A stretch of 64,000 bases of DNA from Klenkia marina (GCF_900101025.1 NZ_FMUH01000001.1:496001-560000), one strand, 5' to 3'. Shown: positions 48,268-57,427, numbered from the stretch's first letter. Notes: generated from the sequence alone by a model not told the origin. Made by a program: numbers and translations.

Positions 48268-49103
48268 CGGGGGTCTCCCAGCTCGACGGGGGTGTTGTCG
48301 ATCAGTCGGGTGCTGCCGGCGCGGGCGGCGACCAGCAGGCGGGCGGGGCCGGTGTCGGGTGCCGGGCCCAGGTCGGGGTCGGTGAGGGCCAGGTAGTCCG
48401 GCGCCAGGGACGGCTCGGCGTCGAGCACCTGCCGGGCCGCCGCGAGGACGGCGCCGGGACCCTGCGGTCCGGCGGCGGCACCGGCGCGCAGCGCGGCGGA
48501 GATCGCCGCGGCGGCCGAGCGCTGGGCCGGTTCGAGGTAGCGGTTGCGGGAGGACAGCGCCATGCCGTCGTCCTCGCGGACCGTCGGGACGCCGACGACC
48601 TCGACGCCCAGGGCCAGCTCGCGGGTCATCGCGCGGATGAGGGTGAGCTGCTGGTAGTCCTTCTCGCCGAACACCGCGACGTCGGGGCGCACCAGGCCGA
48701 ACAGCTTCGCGACCACGGTGAGCACCCCGGCGAAGTGCCCGGGGCGCACGGCGCCCTCCAGGACGTCGCCCAGCGGACCAGGGTGGACCGTCACGCCGAG
48801 CGCCCCGGCCGGGTAGACCTCGTCGACGCCGGGGTGGAGCACCACGTCGGCGCCCTCCTCGGCGAGGGCCGCGAGGTCGGCGTCCCAGGTGCGCGGGTAG
48901 CGGTCGAAGTCCTCGCCGGGGCCGAACTGGGTCGGGTTGACGAACACCGAGACGACGACGCTGCCGCCCCGCGTGCGGGCGTGCCGCACCAGGGTGCGGT
49001 GCCCCTCGTGCAGGGCGCCCATCGTGGGCACGAGCACGACCGGGCCCGGCAGCGCGGCGACCAGGGTGCGCAGCTCGGCGACGGACTCGGCGACCGCGGT
49101 CAC
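48264..49103 (-). CDS. panC: Pantothenate synthetase
   Basis: 279 residues. HIGH-like [52 protein letters not shown] and SSRNRYL are conserved ATP and pantoate contacts. It joins pantoate and beta-alanine. GTG at 49103 overlaps the stop of the DUF2520 gene. The last ~80 residues are Ala-rich and end [10 protein letters not shown], the usual end of PanC. Confidence 0.96.
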   Translation of the reverse strand: MTAVAESVAELRTLVAALPGPVVLVPTMGALHEGHRTLVRHARTRGGSVVVSVFVNPTQFGPGEDFDRYPRTWDADLAALAEEGADVVLHPGVDEVYPAGALGVTVHPGPLGDVLEGAVRPGHFAGVLTVVAKLFGLVRPDVAVFGEKDYQQLTLIRAMTRELALGVEVVGVPTVREDDGMALSSRNRYLEPAQRSAAAAISAALRAGAAAGPQGPGAVLAAARQVLDAEPSLAPDYLALTDPDLGPAPDTGPARLLVAARAGSTRLIDNTPVELGDPR

Positions 49104-50035
49104 CGGGGCACCTGGACGTCGTCGAGGAGGTCGGTGAGCGGCTGGGCCTCGTGGGCCTTGAGGCGGCCGGCGGCGCGGGCGCGCTCGGTGGTGCGGCGGG
49201 CCATCGCGACGTACCCGGCGACGGCGTCGGGGGCCCGGTCGGCCAGCGCGGCCACGTGCCCGGCCACCGTGCCGACGTCGCCGCGGCTGACCGGGCCGGT
49301 GAGGCCGGCGTCCCCGCGGCGCAGCCCGTTGTCCAGCGCGGCGGTGAGCAGCGGGCGCAGCACGCGGGCGGGCTCGTCGACCCCGGCGGCGCGCAGCAGG
49401 TCGGCCGCCTCGGCCACCAGCGTGACCAGGTGGTTCGCACCGGTGACCAGGGCGGCGTGGTAGAGCACGCGGTCGCCCTCGGCGACCCAGAACGGCTCGC
49501 CGCCCATCTCCAGCACGACCGTCTCGGCGACCGCACGGTGCTCGGGCCGGCTGGTCACGCCGAAGGGGCTGCCGGCGAGGCGGTCGACGTCCTCGGGGCC
49601 GCCGGAGAACGTCATCGCGGGGTGCAGTGCCAGGCCCAGCACGCCGGCGTCGGCGGCGGGCGCCAGCACGGCCAGGCCGTGCGCACCGGAGGTGTGGAAG
49701 GCCAGCTGGCCGCGGCGCCACCCGCCGGTCTCGGCCAGGCCGGCGACCAGGCCGGGCAGGGCGTCGTCGGGTACGGCGAGGACGACGAGGTCGGCTGCGG
49801 CCACGACCTCGTCGGTGGGCAGCAGCGGGACACCGGGCAGCAGGCGCTGCGCGCGGTCGCGGGAGGCTGCGGACAGACCGGCGGCGGCGACCACCTCGTG
49901 GCCGGCGGCGGCGAGCGCGGCGCCCAGGACGGCACCGACCCGACCGGCCCCGACCACGCCGACCCGGAGTCGGGCGGGGGCGTCGGGGGACACGTGCCCG
50001 GCGGGGATGCGCGCGGGGCGACGGAACTGCTCCAT
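49100..50035 (-). CDS. Rossmann-like and DUF2520 domain protein (possible reductase of the pan operon)
   Basis: About 311 residues. A dinucleotide-binding fold ([27 protein letters not shown]) is followed by [18 protein letters not shown] and a C-terminal all-helical DUF2520 domain ([27 protein letters not shown]). This is the 6-phosphogluconate-dehydrogenase-like architecture also used by ketopantoate reductases. No panE or ilvC is near, so this protein may supply pantoate; that is an inference from position. I chose the ATG at 50035, 8 bases after GAGAGG. The homologous gene occupies the same place (Rv3603c) in M. tuberculosis. Confidence 0.82.
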   Translation of the reverse strand: MEQFRRPARIPAGHVSPDAPARLRVGVVGAGRVGAVLGAALAAAGHEVVAAAGLSAASRDRAQRLLPGVPLLPTDEVVAAADLVVLAVPDDALPGLVAGLAETGGWRRGQLAFHTSGAHGLAVLAPAADAGVLGLALHPAMTFSGGPEDVDRLAGSPFGVTSRPEHRAVAETVVLEMGGEPFWVAEGDRVLYHAALVTGANHLVTLVAEAADLLRAAGVDEPARVLRPLLTAALDNGLRRGDAGLTGPVSRGDVGTVAGHVAALADRAPDAVAGYVAMARRTTERARAAGRLKAHEAQPLTDLLDDVQVPR

Positions 50036-50276
50036 GGGGTGCACCTCTCGTTCCAGTCCCTGGCGGGTACCGGACCTCTCGGCGGCGACCGGGGCTCCTC
50101 GTCGAGACCCGGGTGGTGCTGGTCGTGCGGTCGTGCTGACGGTGGGACCCGCTGCGACCCCTGGGGTGTCACGCGGGCTCCGTGCCGGTGCGAGTCTGCT
50201 ACCCGCATGCGTCCTCGGCCACGCCTGACGGGTGTGGCCTCACTCACCCGCCGGGGCGGTGGCTACGGTGCGGGCT
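50036..50276. other. Divergent intergenic region (pan operon / SDR)
   Basis: 241 bases between divergent starts. The only ordered feature I see is an interrupted inverted repeat GGCCAC (50217-50222), 11 bases, GTGGCC (50234-50239). No riboswitch or clear -10/-35 pair was recognised. Confidence 0.4.
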
Positions 50277-51077
50277 GTGACCGACGCGACCACGGCAGCG
50301 ACGCCGTCCACCCGCCCCGACCCCACCTCCTTCGCCGGCCGCACGGCCCTCGTCACCGGCGGCAGCCGGGGCATAGGCCTGGCCATCGCCCGGTCGCTGG
50401 TCGACCGCGGCGCCCGCGTGGTGCTCACCGCGCGCAAGCCCGACGCGCTCGCCGAGGCCGTCGAGTCCCTCGGCGGTCCCGAGCTGGCCGTCGCCGTCCC
50501 CGGCAACGCCGCCGACCCCGAGCACCGCGCCGAGGCCGTGCGCACCGCCGTCGACACCTTCGGCAGCCTCGACCACCTGGTCGGCAACGTGGGCATCAAC
50601 CCGGTCTACGGTCCGCTGACCGAGGCCCCGCTCGACGCCTTCCGCAAGATCCTGGACACCAACGTGGTGGGCACCCTCGGGCTCGTGCAGGAGGCGCACC
50701 GGGCCTGGCTGGGCGAGCACGGCGGCTCGATCCTCATCGTGGCGTCGGTGGCCGGGATCAAGGCCAGCCAGAACATCGGCGCCTACGGCGTGAGCAAGGC
50801 CGCGCTGGTCAACCTGACCACCCAGCTGGCCGTGGAGCTCGGCCCGCAGCGCATCCGGGTCAACGCGGTCGCCCCGGCCGTGGTCAAGACCAAGTTCGCC
50901 GAGGCGCTGTTCGAGGGCCGCGAGGACGCCGTCTCCAAGCAGTACCCGGTGGGCCGTCTCGGCGTGCCCGAGGACATCGGCGAGGCCGCGGCCTACCTGC
51001 TCTCCGACGCCGCCGGCTGGGTCACCGGGCAGACGATGGTGCTCGACGGCGGCGCGCTGTCGCAGGGCCCCATCTAG
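50277..51077 (+). CDS. SDR family oxidoreductase
   Basis: 266 residues, short-chain dehydrogenase. NAD(P) site ALVTGGSRGIGLAIARSL, GNVGINP in place of NNAG, and the Ser-Tyr-Lys catalytic set in IVASVAGIKASQNIGAYGVSKAAL; the end TGQTMVLDGGALSQGPI is typical of FabG-like enzymes. Substrate cannot be told. The GTG at 50277 was chosen because the preceding codons are not conserved. It is divergent from the pan operon and 15 bases short of the convergent DUF6779 gene. Confidence 0.87.
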   Translation: MTDATTAATPSTRPDPTSFAGRTALVTGGSRGIGLAIARSLVDRGARVVLTARKPDALAEAVESLGGPELAVAVPGNAADPEHRAEAVRTAVDTFGSLDHLVGNVGINPVYGPLTEAPLDAFRKILDTNVVGTLGLVQEAHRAWLGEHGGSILIVASVAGIKASQNIGAYGVSKAALVNLTTQLAVELGPQRIRVNAVAPAVVKTKFAEALFEGREDAVSKQYPVGRLGVPEDIGEAAAYLLSDAAGWVTGQTMVLDGGALSQGPI

Positions 51078-51092
51078 CCGGAGGGCCGCCGG

Positions 51093-52388
51093 TCAGCTGC
51101 CGAGGACGCGGGCGAGGACGTCGTCCTCCCCGTCGTCCTCGCGGTACCGGCGCCGGCGACGGCCGCCGACGGTGCTGCCGGACTCGGCGAGGATCTCGGT
51201 CAGCCGCTGGTGGCCGGCCGTCTCGTAGACGTCGGGCTCGTGCAGCGGCTCGGCCGGGGGCGGCGGGGGCTCCTCGGGGGCGCGCCGCCGGTGCGGCCGC
51301 TCGTCGGCCGCCGGGGTGCCCCACAGCGCCGTGACCGGCGCGTGCGGCGCGGCCCCGGGCCCCGCCTGCGGCTCGGCGTGCGGTGCGGGGTCGGGCTGCG
51401 GGACGGGCGGGACGGCGACCGGCGGGACGGCGACCTGCGGCACGACGACCCGCGGCTGCTCCGCGGTCGGGACGGGCTGCTCCGCGGTCGGGACGGGCTG
51501 CTCCGCGGTCGGGACGGGCGGCACCGGGGACGGGCGCCCGGTCGGGCGCTCGTCGAGCCGCTCGGCCGGTTCCTCGACCCGGTGGGCCGGGGTGGGCACG
51601 GCCGGGCGGTCGGCGACGGGCGAGGGCCGCGCAGGCGCGGTGCGCGCGGCCTCGTCGCGAGGGAGGTCGTCCCGCAGCGCCTCGGTGCGCAGGGCCTCGG
51701 TGCGCAGGGCCTCGGTGCGTAGCGCCTCGGTGCGCAGGGGCTCGGCGGGCGGCGTCGGAGGGGCGTCCGTCCAGTCCTGCAGCGTGCCGTCGATGGCCAG
51801 CGGCACGCCCGCGCCCAGCTCGGTGCGCTCGGAGGGCATGCGGATGGACTGGGTGCGCATGACGATGCGCTCGACCAGCATCTCGCCGGAGAGCTGCTCG
51901 GTCAGCTCGGCGCGCAGCCGGCCCATGTCGGCGCGCAGCTCGCCCAGCCCGCTGAGCTGGTCGCGCAGCCCGGCCAGCGAGGCCAGGTCGGCGCGCAGCT
52001 TGTCCAGCTCGGCGCGCATGGCCTCCTGGGTCTCGCGGCGCAGCTGGTTTTCCAGCTTGAGCTCGTACTCGCGGCGGGCGGCCACCTCGCGCTCGAGCTC
52101 CAGCGCGTAGGCCTGGCGCAGCTCGTTCTCGCGGCCCTCGGCCACGGCCTGGTCGGTGCGGCGACGCCCGGCGGAGAACGCCGCGATGACGAAGGCCCAG
52201 GCGACGGCGATGACAGCCAGCCGGAGGTGGACGGCGTTCTCGGTCAGGAACACCGCCAGCGTGGCGGCGACGGCCAGCGCGAACCCGAGCGCCAGACCGG
52301 TGATGCGCACCACCGGGGAGATGCGGGAGCCGTCGTGCCGGCTACGGGTGGGCGGCGTGTCGCGCAGCTCACCAGGCACTTCGGTCAC
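51093..52388 (-). CDS. DUF6779-type membrane protein with coiled coil and repeat-rich tail
   Basis: About 431 residues. Two membrane helices (about 27-45 and 50-70) form a hairpin. A ~130-residue coiled coil follows (ENELRQAYALELEREVAARREYELKLENQLRRETQEAMRAELDKL...), with LRADLASLAGLRDQLSGLGELRADMGRLRAELTEQ. The last ~230 residues are Pro/Ala/Glu-rich with four LRTEA and three PVPTAEQ repeats, then a basic GGRRRRRYRED and a conserved-looking end. It sits where Rv3604c lies in M. tuberculosis. Function is unknown; a cytosolic scaffold at the membrane is an inference. The GTG start lacks a strong RBS. Confidence 0.75.
   Translation of the reverse strand: MTEVPGELRDTPPTRSRHDGSRISPVVRITGLALGFALAVAATLAVFLTENAVHLRLAVIAVAWAFVIAAFSAGRRRTDQAVAEGRENELRQAYALELEREVAARREYELKLENQLRRETQEAMRAELDKLRADLASLAGLRDQLSGLGELRADMGRLRAELTEQLSGEMLVERIVMRTQSIRMPSERTELGAGVPLAIDGTLQDWTDAPPTPPAEPLRTEALRTEALRTEALRTEALRDDLPRDEAARTAPARPSPVADRPAVPTPAHRVEEPAERLDERPTGRPSPVPPVPTAEQPVPTAEQPVPTAEQPRVVVPQVAVPPVAVPPVPQPDPAPHAEPQAGPGAAPHAPVTALWGTPAADERPHRRRAPEEPPPPPAEPLHEPDVYETAGHQRLTEILAESGSTVGGRRRRRYREDDGEDDVLARVLGS
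51456..51518. repeat. 21-bp in-frame tandem repeat (PVPTAEQ)
   Basis: Three identical 21-base units (CTGCTCCGCGGTCGGGACGGG) code for PVPTAEQ on the minus strand in the DUF6779-type gene. Confidence 0.85.
51673..51732. repeat. 15-bp in-frame tandem repeat (LRTEA)
   Basis: Four near-identical 15-base units (CGCAGGGCCTCGGTG type) code for repeated LRTEA on the minus strand in the DUF6779-type gene. Confidence 0.85.
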
Positions 52389-52450
52389 GTCGCGAGGATA
52401 TCTGCCGATGACGGCCGCCCGGCGCGCCGGCCTGCGGGGTCGCTGGCAGG

Positions 52451-53065
52451 GTGGTGGCGGTGACCATCTCGCTGCTGGACTGGCGCCGTCGGGTGCACGC
52501 CCTCTACGCCGCGGCTCGCTCCGCCGAGGACCCGGAGGACGGGTGGCGCACCTGGCGGGCCGGCCGCGACGAGCTGTTCGCCGGCCACCCCGACTCCCCA
52601 CTCGGCGACGGCGCCCGTGCGTCGTCCACCGGGCTGCCGTTCGCGCCCTACGACCCCGACCTGCGCTTCCGCGCCCGGCTGGACGACGCCCCGCCGCAGC
52701 GGCTGGAGCTGCCCACCGCCGACGACGGCGTCGTCGCCCTGGACCGCATCGGGCGGGTGACCCTCGGCGACGTCGGCCGGCTCGACGTCTGGTGGCTGGG
52801 CGGCTACGGCGGCGGGGTGTTCCTGCCGATGCGCGACGGGTCGGCCGGCCGCGGCACCTACGGCGGCGGTCGCTACCTGCTCGACACGGTGAAGGGCGCC
52901 GACCTCGGCTCCGACGGTGGCCACCTGGTGGTGGACCTCAACTTCGCCTACCACCCGAGCTGCACGTACGACCCGCGCTGGTCGTGCCCGCTGCCCCAGG
53001 AGGGCAACCGGGTCGAGACCGTCGTCGCCGCGGGCGAGCAGCTGCCCGACGGCGGCTGGTACTGA
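52451..53065 (+). CDS. DUF1684 family protein
   Basis: 204 residues. The DUF1684 signature is in the second half: GRGTYGGGRYLLDTVKGAD, VVDLNFAYHPSCTYDPRWSCPLPQEGNRVETVVAAGEQ. The first half (LDWRRRVHALYAAARSAEDPEDGWRTWRAGRDELFAGHPDSPL) is also typical. The family is common in actinobacteria; its reaction is unknown. The GTG start is one of several close options. It ends 1 base before a perfect terminator hairpin. Confidence 0.87.
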   Translation: MVAVTISLLDWRRRVHALYAAARSAEDPEDGWRTWRAGRDELFAGHPDSPLGDGARASSTGLPFAPYDPDLRFRARLDDAPPQRLELPTADDGVVALDRIGRVTLGDVGRLDVWWLGGYGGGVFLPMRDGSAGRGTYGGGRYLLDTVKGADLGSDGGHLVVDLNFAYHPSCTYDPRWSCPLPQEGNRVETVVAAGEQLPDGGWY

Positions 53066-53066
53066 C

Positions 53067-53107
53067 GACGACGGCCCCTCCCGACCAGGTCGGGAGGGGC
53101 CGTCGTC
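53067..53107. terminator. Bidirectional terminator, perfect 19-bp hairpin
   Basis: 53067-53085 pairs perfectly with 53089-53107 around CAG. It lies between the DUF1684 gene and the convergent osmoprotectant-binding gene. Confidence 0.9.
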
Positions 53108-53145
53108 CGCGGGCCCGGCTGCCGTCGGGCAGTCAGGTCCGCCCG

Positions 53146-54156
53146 CTACTGCTGGGCCAGGGAGCCGTCGGAGCTGAAGACCAGCCCGATGGAGACGTCA
53201 CCGTTGAGGATCGCCTGCTTGGTGAGCGGGCCACCGGCGTCGTACTCCTGGAACCCGGCGAACTGCAGGCCGTAGGTGTCCTCCAGACCCAGCTGGCACG
53301 CCGGGCGCTCGGGGCACTCGGTCGGGCCGCCGAGGGTCAGCGAGCCGTCGCCGCAGGCGTCGGCCAGCTCGGACAGGGTGGAGACCCCCAGGGCATCGGC
53401 GAAGGCGGTGGTGACGGCGAAGGCGTTCTGGTCCTGCGCCTCCGAGGCCTCGCCGTAGGTGACGCCGAACTGGGCGGCCAGCGGCTCGACCGCGGTCAGG
53501 GTCTCGTCGACGTCACCCGTGGCGACGAGCGTGCCGGACCCCTGCACGTTCTCGCTGATGAAGTTCGCCGAGGTGGCCAGGTACTCGGGGAAGGCCTGCA
53601 ACTGGCCCTGCGCGACGGCGGGGAGGTACACCTCGCGGTTGCCGGTGGTCTGCACCGTGGCCTGGAAGCCGGCGTTGGTGAGTGCGTCGGCGTAGACGTT
53701 GGCCAGGATGGTGGACTCGCTGAAGTTGCCCGCGCCGACCACGACGGCCCCGCTGCCACCGGTGACGTCGCCGGCGATCGAGTTGTCGTCGACGTAGGCC
53801 TGGGCCACCTCGGTGGCGTCCTGGCGCTGGACGTCGACCTGGTTGTTGAGCTCGATGAGGTCCTCGGTGGTGAGCACGGCCGAGACGGCGTCGAGGGCCT
53901 GCACCGCAGCCGGGTTGGCGCTGGCGAACGCGGTGTTGAGCACCGGCACCACGTTGTCGGCGTTCTGCAGGTCCTGGTCGTCCTCGAGGACGACGAGCTG
54001 GTCGCCGGCGACCGGGGCGCAGGCGTCGCCGGAGGCGGCCTCGCCGCCGCCGGCCGTCGAGCCGCCGGTGCCGGACGAGCCGGACTCGCCGCAGGCCGCG
54101 GTGGCCAGCACCGTGGCCAGCGCAAATGTCGTGAGCAGGGGGGTGCGCAGCCGCAT
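53146..54156 (-). CDS. Osmoprotectant (glycine betaine-type) ABC transporter substrate-binding lipoprotein
   Basis: 336 residues. Lipoprotein signal MRLRTPLLTTFALATVLATAACGES. The mature part shows the OpuAC/ProX-like order: VVLEDDQDLQNADNVVPVLN and the QVDVQRQDATEVAQAYVDDN segment belong to lobe two, and AVVVGAGNFSESTILANVYADALTNAGFQATVQ with REVYLPAVAQGQLQAFPEYLAT to lobe one. In most relatives the lobe order starts with the GNFSES segment, so an extra ~90-residue N-terminal part may be present; the family's usual N-terminus was not matched in detail. The ATG at 54156 has AAGGCGGG upstream. Two permease genes follow upstream on the same strand after 122 bases. Confidence 0.82.
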   Translation of the reverse strand: MRLRTPLLTTFALATVLATAACGESGSSGTGGSTAGGGEAASGDACAPVAGDQLVVLEDDQDLQNADNVVPVLNTAFASANPAAVQALDAVSAVLTTEDLIELNNQVDVQRQDATEVAQAYVDDNSIAGDVTGGSGAVVVGAGNFSESTILANVYADALTNAGFQATVQTTGNREVYLPAVAQGQLQAFPEYLATSANFISENVQGSGTLVATGDVDETLTAVEPLAAQFGVTYGEASEAQDQNAFAVTTAFADALGVSTLSELADACGDGSLTLGGPTECPERPACQLGLEDTYGLQFAGFQEYDAGGPLTKQAILNGDVSIGLVFSSDGSLAQQ

Positions 54157-54217
54157 GGGTCCCGCCTTCTGTGTCCCGGGCCGCCCGCAGGCGACCACGC
54201 GTGTCTGGCGGGAGGTG

Positions 54218-54267
54218 TCCCGCAAGCGGGAATGGAACCCCGGGTGGCGCTCGCCCGCCAGCGGGCG
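54218..54267. promoter_or_regulatory. Two short palindromes before the binding-protein gene
   Basis: TCCCGC-AA-GCGGGA (54218-54231) and CGCCCGC-CA-GCGGGCG (54252-54267) share the GCGGG half-site with a 2-base centre and lie 20 bases apart. They are in the 122-base gap between the permease stop and the binding-protein start and could be operators or weak terminators. Confidence 0.4.
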
Positions 54268-54278
54268 TTGCCGCTTCG

Positions 54279-54977
54279 TTATGCGGTGGCGCGGGCCCGG
54301 CGCAGCCGGGGAAGCGTGCGCGGGCCCGGCGTGAGCAACCAGGACAGCAGCACGAACACGGCCTCGGTGAGGACGGCGAGCACGGCGACCACGATGGCGC
54401 CGGCGACCACCTGGCCGTAGTCCTGCTGGCCGAAACCCAGGTTGATGATTCGGCCCAGCCCGCCCCCGGCCACCAGCGCGGCCAGGGTGGCGGTGGCCAC
54501 GACCTGCACCGCTGCGGTGCGCACCCCGGTCATCACCAGCGGCATGGCCAGCGGCAGCTCGGCGCGGAAGGTCACCTGCCGCCCGGTCATGCCCATCGCC
54601 CGCGCCGCCTCCACGACGTCGCGGTCGACCTGCCGGAAACCGACGTAGGTGTTGGTCAGCACGGGCGGGACGGCGAACAGCGCGAGGGCGATCGTGGTGG
54701 CCTCGGGGCCGAACCCGATGGGCGTGACCGCGAAGACGGTGAGCAGGGCCAGCGTGGGCACGGCCCGGCCGACGTTCGACAGCGCCACGGTGAACGCCCC
54801 GCCCCGCCCGGTGTGCCCGAGCCAGATGCCCAGCGGCAGGGCCACCAGCAGCGCCAGCCCGACCGCGGCCCCGGAGATCTGCAGGTGCTGCACCAGCAGC
54901 ACGAGGATGCCGTTGCCCGGTCGGGTCCAGTTGAAGGGGTCGTTGAGGAACAGGACGGCGTCCCCGAGGGCGCTCAT
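54279..54977 (-). CDS. Osmoprotectant ABC transporter permease (second subunit)
   Basis: 232 residues, six membrane helices, BPD_transp_1 fold. The EAA loop reads DVVEAARAMGMTGRQVTFRAELPLAMPLVMTGVRTAA, the contact to the ATPase. The N-terminus (FNWTRPGNGILVLLVQHLQIS) and VALPLGIWLGH are typical of OpuCB/OpuCD-type permeases. The ATG overlaps the stop of the first permease (ATGA). The C-terminus is basic (RLRRARATA). Confidence 0.9.
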   Translation of the reverse strand: MSALGDAVLFLNDPFNWTRPGNGILVLLVQHLQISGAAVGLALLVALPLGIWLGHTGRGGAFTVALSNVGRAVPTLALLTVFAVTPIGFGPEATTIALALFAVPPVLTNTYVGFRQVDRDVVEAARAMGMTGRQVTFRAELPLAMPLVMTGVRTAAVQVVATATLAALVAGGGLGRIINLGFGQQDYGQVVAGAIVVAVLAVLTEAVFVLLSWLLTPGPRTLPRLRRARATA

Positions 54978-55681
54978 GCCGCGCTCCCGGCCGTGGCGGC
55001 CCGCCGGCCGGCCCGGCGGCGGGTCGGCATCCGGGTCCAGGGGGTGGCCACCCGGCCCAGCAGGGCGATCACCGCGTCGAGGAGCAGGGCGAGCACCACG
55101 CAGCCGACCGCGCCGGTGACGATGGGTGCCCGGTAGAAGTTGGCGTTGAAGCCGCCGACGATCAGCTGGCCGAGCCCACCCTGGCCGACGATGACGCCGA
55201 CGGTGACCAGGGCGACCGTGGACACCGTGGCGATGCGGATGCCGGCGACGAACGAGGGCAGCGCCAGCGGCAGCTCGACCCGGGCCAGCAGCCGGCCCCG
55301 GCCGTAGCCCATGCCCCGGGCGGCCTCGACGACGTCGGCGGGCACCGACTGCAGCCCGGCGAGGAAGTTGCGCACGAGCACGACCAGCGAGTACAGCACC
55401 AGCCCGACCAGCACCGTGGTCTCGGACAGGCCGGTGAAGGGCGCGATGAAGGCGAACATGGCCAGCGACGGGATCGTGTAGACCAGCGTCGACAGGCCCA
55501 GCACCGGCCCGGACAGCCACCGGCTGCGCCGCGCGAGCAGCGCCAGCGGCAGGGCGATGACCGTCCCGATGAGGACGGCGAGCACCGTCAACCTGACGTG
55601 CTGGGCGGTGTAGGCCAGGATGGTGTCCCAGTTGTCGACCACGTACGACGGGTCGATCCACGGGTTGGGCGCCGCGTTCAC
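54974..55681 (-). CDS. Osmoprotectant ABC transporter permease (first subunit)
   Basis: 235 residues with six membrane helices. EAA loop DVVEAARGMGYGRGRLLARVELPLALPSFVAGIRIATVSTVALVTVG. QHVRLTVLAVLIGTVIALPLALLARR at the start is typical. It pairs with the permease encoded next; two different permeases plus an ATPase is the OpuC-like layout. The GTG start at 55681 is divergent from the ATPase gene, with 41 bases between starts. Confidence 0.9.
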   Translation of the reverse strand: MNAAPNPWIDPSYVVDNWDTILAYTAQHVRLTVLAVLIGTVIALPLALLARRSRWLSGPVLGLSTLVYTIPSLAMFAFIAPFTGLSETTVLVGLVLYSLVVLVRNFLAGLQSVPADVVEAARGMGYGRGRLLARVELPLALPSFVAGIRIATVSTVALVTVGVIVGQGGLGQLIVGGFNANFYRAPIVTGAVGCVVLALLLDAVIALLGRVATPWTRMPTRRRAGRRAATAGSAA

Positions 55682-55722
55682 CGCGACCGGCCGCCCGCTA
55701 CCACCGACGAGGAGTCCACCCG

Positions 55723-56931
55723 GTGCAAGCTACTGCCGCCGAGCCGATCCGGCTCGAAGGGGTCAGCAAGGTCTACCCCGACGGCACCGTGGGGGTGGCC
55801 GAGCTCGACCTCACCTTCGCCGCCGGTGAGCTGACCGTCCTGGTCGGCCCGTCGGGCTGCGGCAAGACGACGACCATGAAGATGATCAACCGGATCATCG
55901 AGCCGAGCACCGGCCGCATCGTCATCGGCGACGACGACGTCACGCGGCTGCGGCCGCAGAAGCTGCGCCGGCGCATCGGCTACGTCATCCAGAACGTCGG
56001 GCTCTTCCCGCACCAGACCATCCGCACCAACGTCGGCACCGTGCCCCGCCTGCTCGGCTGGGACAAGCAGCGCACGGCCACCCGGGTCGAGGAGCTGCTG
56101 ACCCTCGTCGGCCTCGACCCGGAGGCCTACGGCGACCGCTACCCCCACCAGCTCTCCGGCGGGCAGCGCCAGCGCGCCGGGGTCGCCCGGGCGCTGGCCG
56201 CCGACCCGCCGGTGCTGCTCATGGACGAGCCGTTCTCCGCCGTCGACCCCGTCGTGCGCGGTCGGTTGCAGGACGAGTTCCTGCGCCTGCAGGAGACCGT
56301 GCGCAAGACCATCGTGTTCGTCACGCACGACATCGAGGAGGCCGTGCGGCTCGGCGACCGCATCGCGGTGATGAGCGAGGGCGGCAAGGTCGAGCAGTTC
56401 GCCACCCCCGCCGACCTGCTCGGCGACCCGGCCAACGACTTCGTCGCCGACTTCGTGGGCGCCGACCGCGGCCTGAAGCGGCTCGCCGTCACCGACATCG
56501 CGGTCGAGGACCTGGAGAAGCCGCCGACGGTCGCCCTCGACGACGGCTTGGGCACCGCACGGGCCGTGATCGCCCGCTCGGGCGCCAGCTGGGCGGTCGT
56601 CGTCGACGCCCCCGGGGTCACCGGCGGCGCGGGCAGTGGTCGGCACCAGGGCACCGGGCTGCCGCTGGGCTGGGTGTCGGCCGAGCACGCCGCCGACGCC
56701 GCGGCCGGTGGGGCCCGGGTGGTCGGCGACGTGTGGCGGCCGATGGACGCCTGGGTGCCGCTGGGTTCGTCGCTGCGGGCCGCCTACGCCAAGCTGCTGC
56801 AGGTCGACGCCGGGTGGGTCGGGGTGATGGACGGCGACAAGCTGGCCGGCGTCCTCACCCCCGCCTCGGTGCACGCCGCGCTGCGCCGCAGCGTCGCCGG
56901 CTCCGCCCCCGAGACCGCCGGCGAGCCCTGA
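55723..56931 (+). CDS. Osmoprotectant ABC transporter ATPase with CBS-like C-terminus
   Basis: 402 residues. Walker A GPSGCGKTT, Q-loop VIQNVGLFPHQTI, signature LSGGQRQRAG, Walker B VLLMDEPFSAVD, H-loop VFVTHDIEEA. After residue 265 there is a tandem CBS-like region with VALDDGLGTARAVIARSGASWAVVVD and PLGSSLRAAYAKLLQVDAGWVGVMDGDKLAGVLTP. CBS modules in OpuA/OpuC ATPases sense ionic strength or c-di-AMP; here sensing is an inference. GTG start behind GAGGAG. It is on the strand opposite the permeases and binding protein, an unusual split. Confidence 0.92.
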   Translation: MQATAAEPIRLEGVSKVYPDGTVGVAELDLTFAAGELTVLVGPSGCGKTTTMKMINRIIEPSTGRIVIGDDDVTRLRPQKLRRRIGYVIQNVGLFPHQTIRTNVGTVPRLLGWDKQRTATRVEELLTLVGLDPEAYGDRYPHQLSGGQRQRAGVARALAADPPVLLMDEPFSAVDPVVRGRLQDEFLRLQETVRKTIVFVTHDIEEAVRLGDRIAVMSEGGKVEQFATPADLLGDPANDFVADFVGADRGLKRLAVTDIAVEDLEKPPTVALDDGLGTARAVIARSGASWAVVVDAPGVTGGAGSGRHQGTGLPLGWVSAEHAADAAAGGARVVGDVWRPMDAWVPLGSSLRAAYAKLLQVDAGWVGVMDGDKLAGVLTPASVHAALRRSVAGSAPETAGEP

Positions 56932-56932
56932 C

Positions 56933-57427
56933 CTACTCCTCGGGGGTGCGGCAGGCGCCCTCGAGGAGCAGGGCCGCGACGACCAGCGCGAGCGAGCACG
57001 CGACGCCGAGCCCGGCGGCCAGGGCGTCGGACGGGGCGGCGGCGAGGCGACCGACCTGCGTGCCGGTGAACACCAGCGCGCCGCCCCACAGCCCGGCGAA
57101 CCCGGCCCCGGCCCACGCCGAGGCCTGGGCGAGCACGGCCAGCCGGGCGACCAGCATGGGCTCCACCGGCTCGTCGACCCGCTGCCCCGGGGTCATCGCC
57201 ACCGCCTCCCCCGAGCGGGCCGCCCGGCGTCGCTCGCGGTCGGCACCGAGCCGGGCCCGCAGGGAACGGGCGCCGAGCACCTCGGCGACGGCCAGCAGCA
57301 GCAGCGGCAGGGGCTGCCACCAGTGGAAGCCGGGCAGGCTGCCGTAGAGGGCGCGCACCACGAGCCAGCCGACCACACTCAGTCCGAGGGCCACGACCGC
57401 CAGGTCGCGGCGGGACACCGGCCTCAC
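56933..57427 (-). CDS. DUF3180 family membrane protein
   Basis: 164 residues, four hydrophobic segments in two pairs (about 9-27, 35-50, 97-115, 130-150) with a basic loop (RSLRARLGADRERRRAARSGEAVAMTPGQRVDEPVEPMLVARLAVLAQASAWAGA). The last part is the DUF3180 signature. Function unknown. The GTG at 57427 overlaps the folK stop (GTGA), placing it as the last gene of the ftsH-fol run, as Rv3605c in M. tuberculosis. Confidence 0.87.
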   Translation of the reverse strand: MRPVSRRDLAVVALGLSVVGWLVVRALYGSLPGFHWWQPLPLLLLAVAEVLGARSLRARLGADRERRRAARSGEAVAMTPGQRVDEPVEPMLVARLAVLAQASAWAGAGFAGLWGGALVFTGTQVGRLAAAPSDALAAGLGVACSLALVVAALLLEGACRTPEE

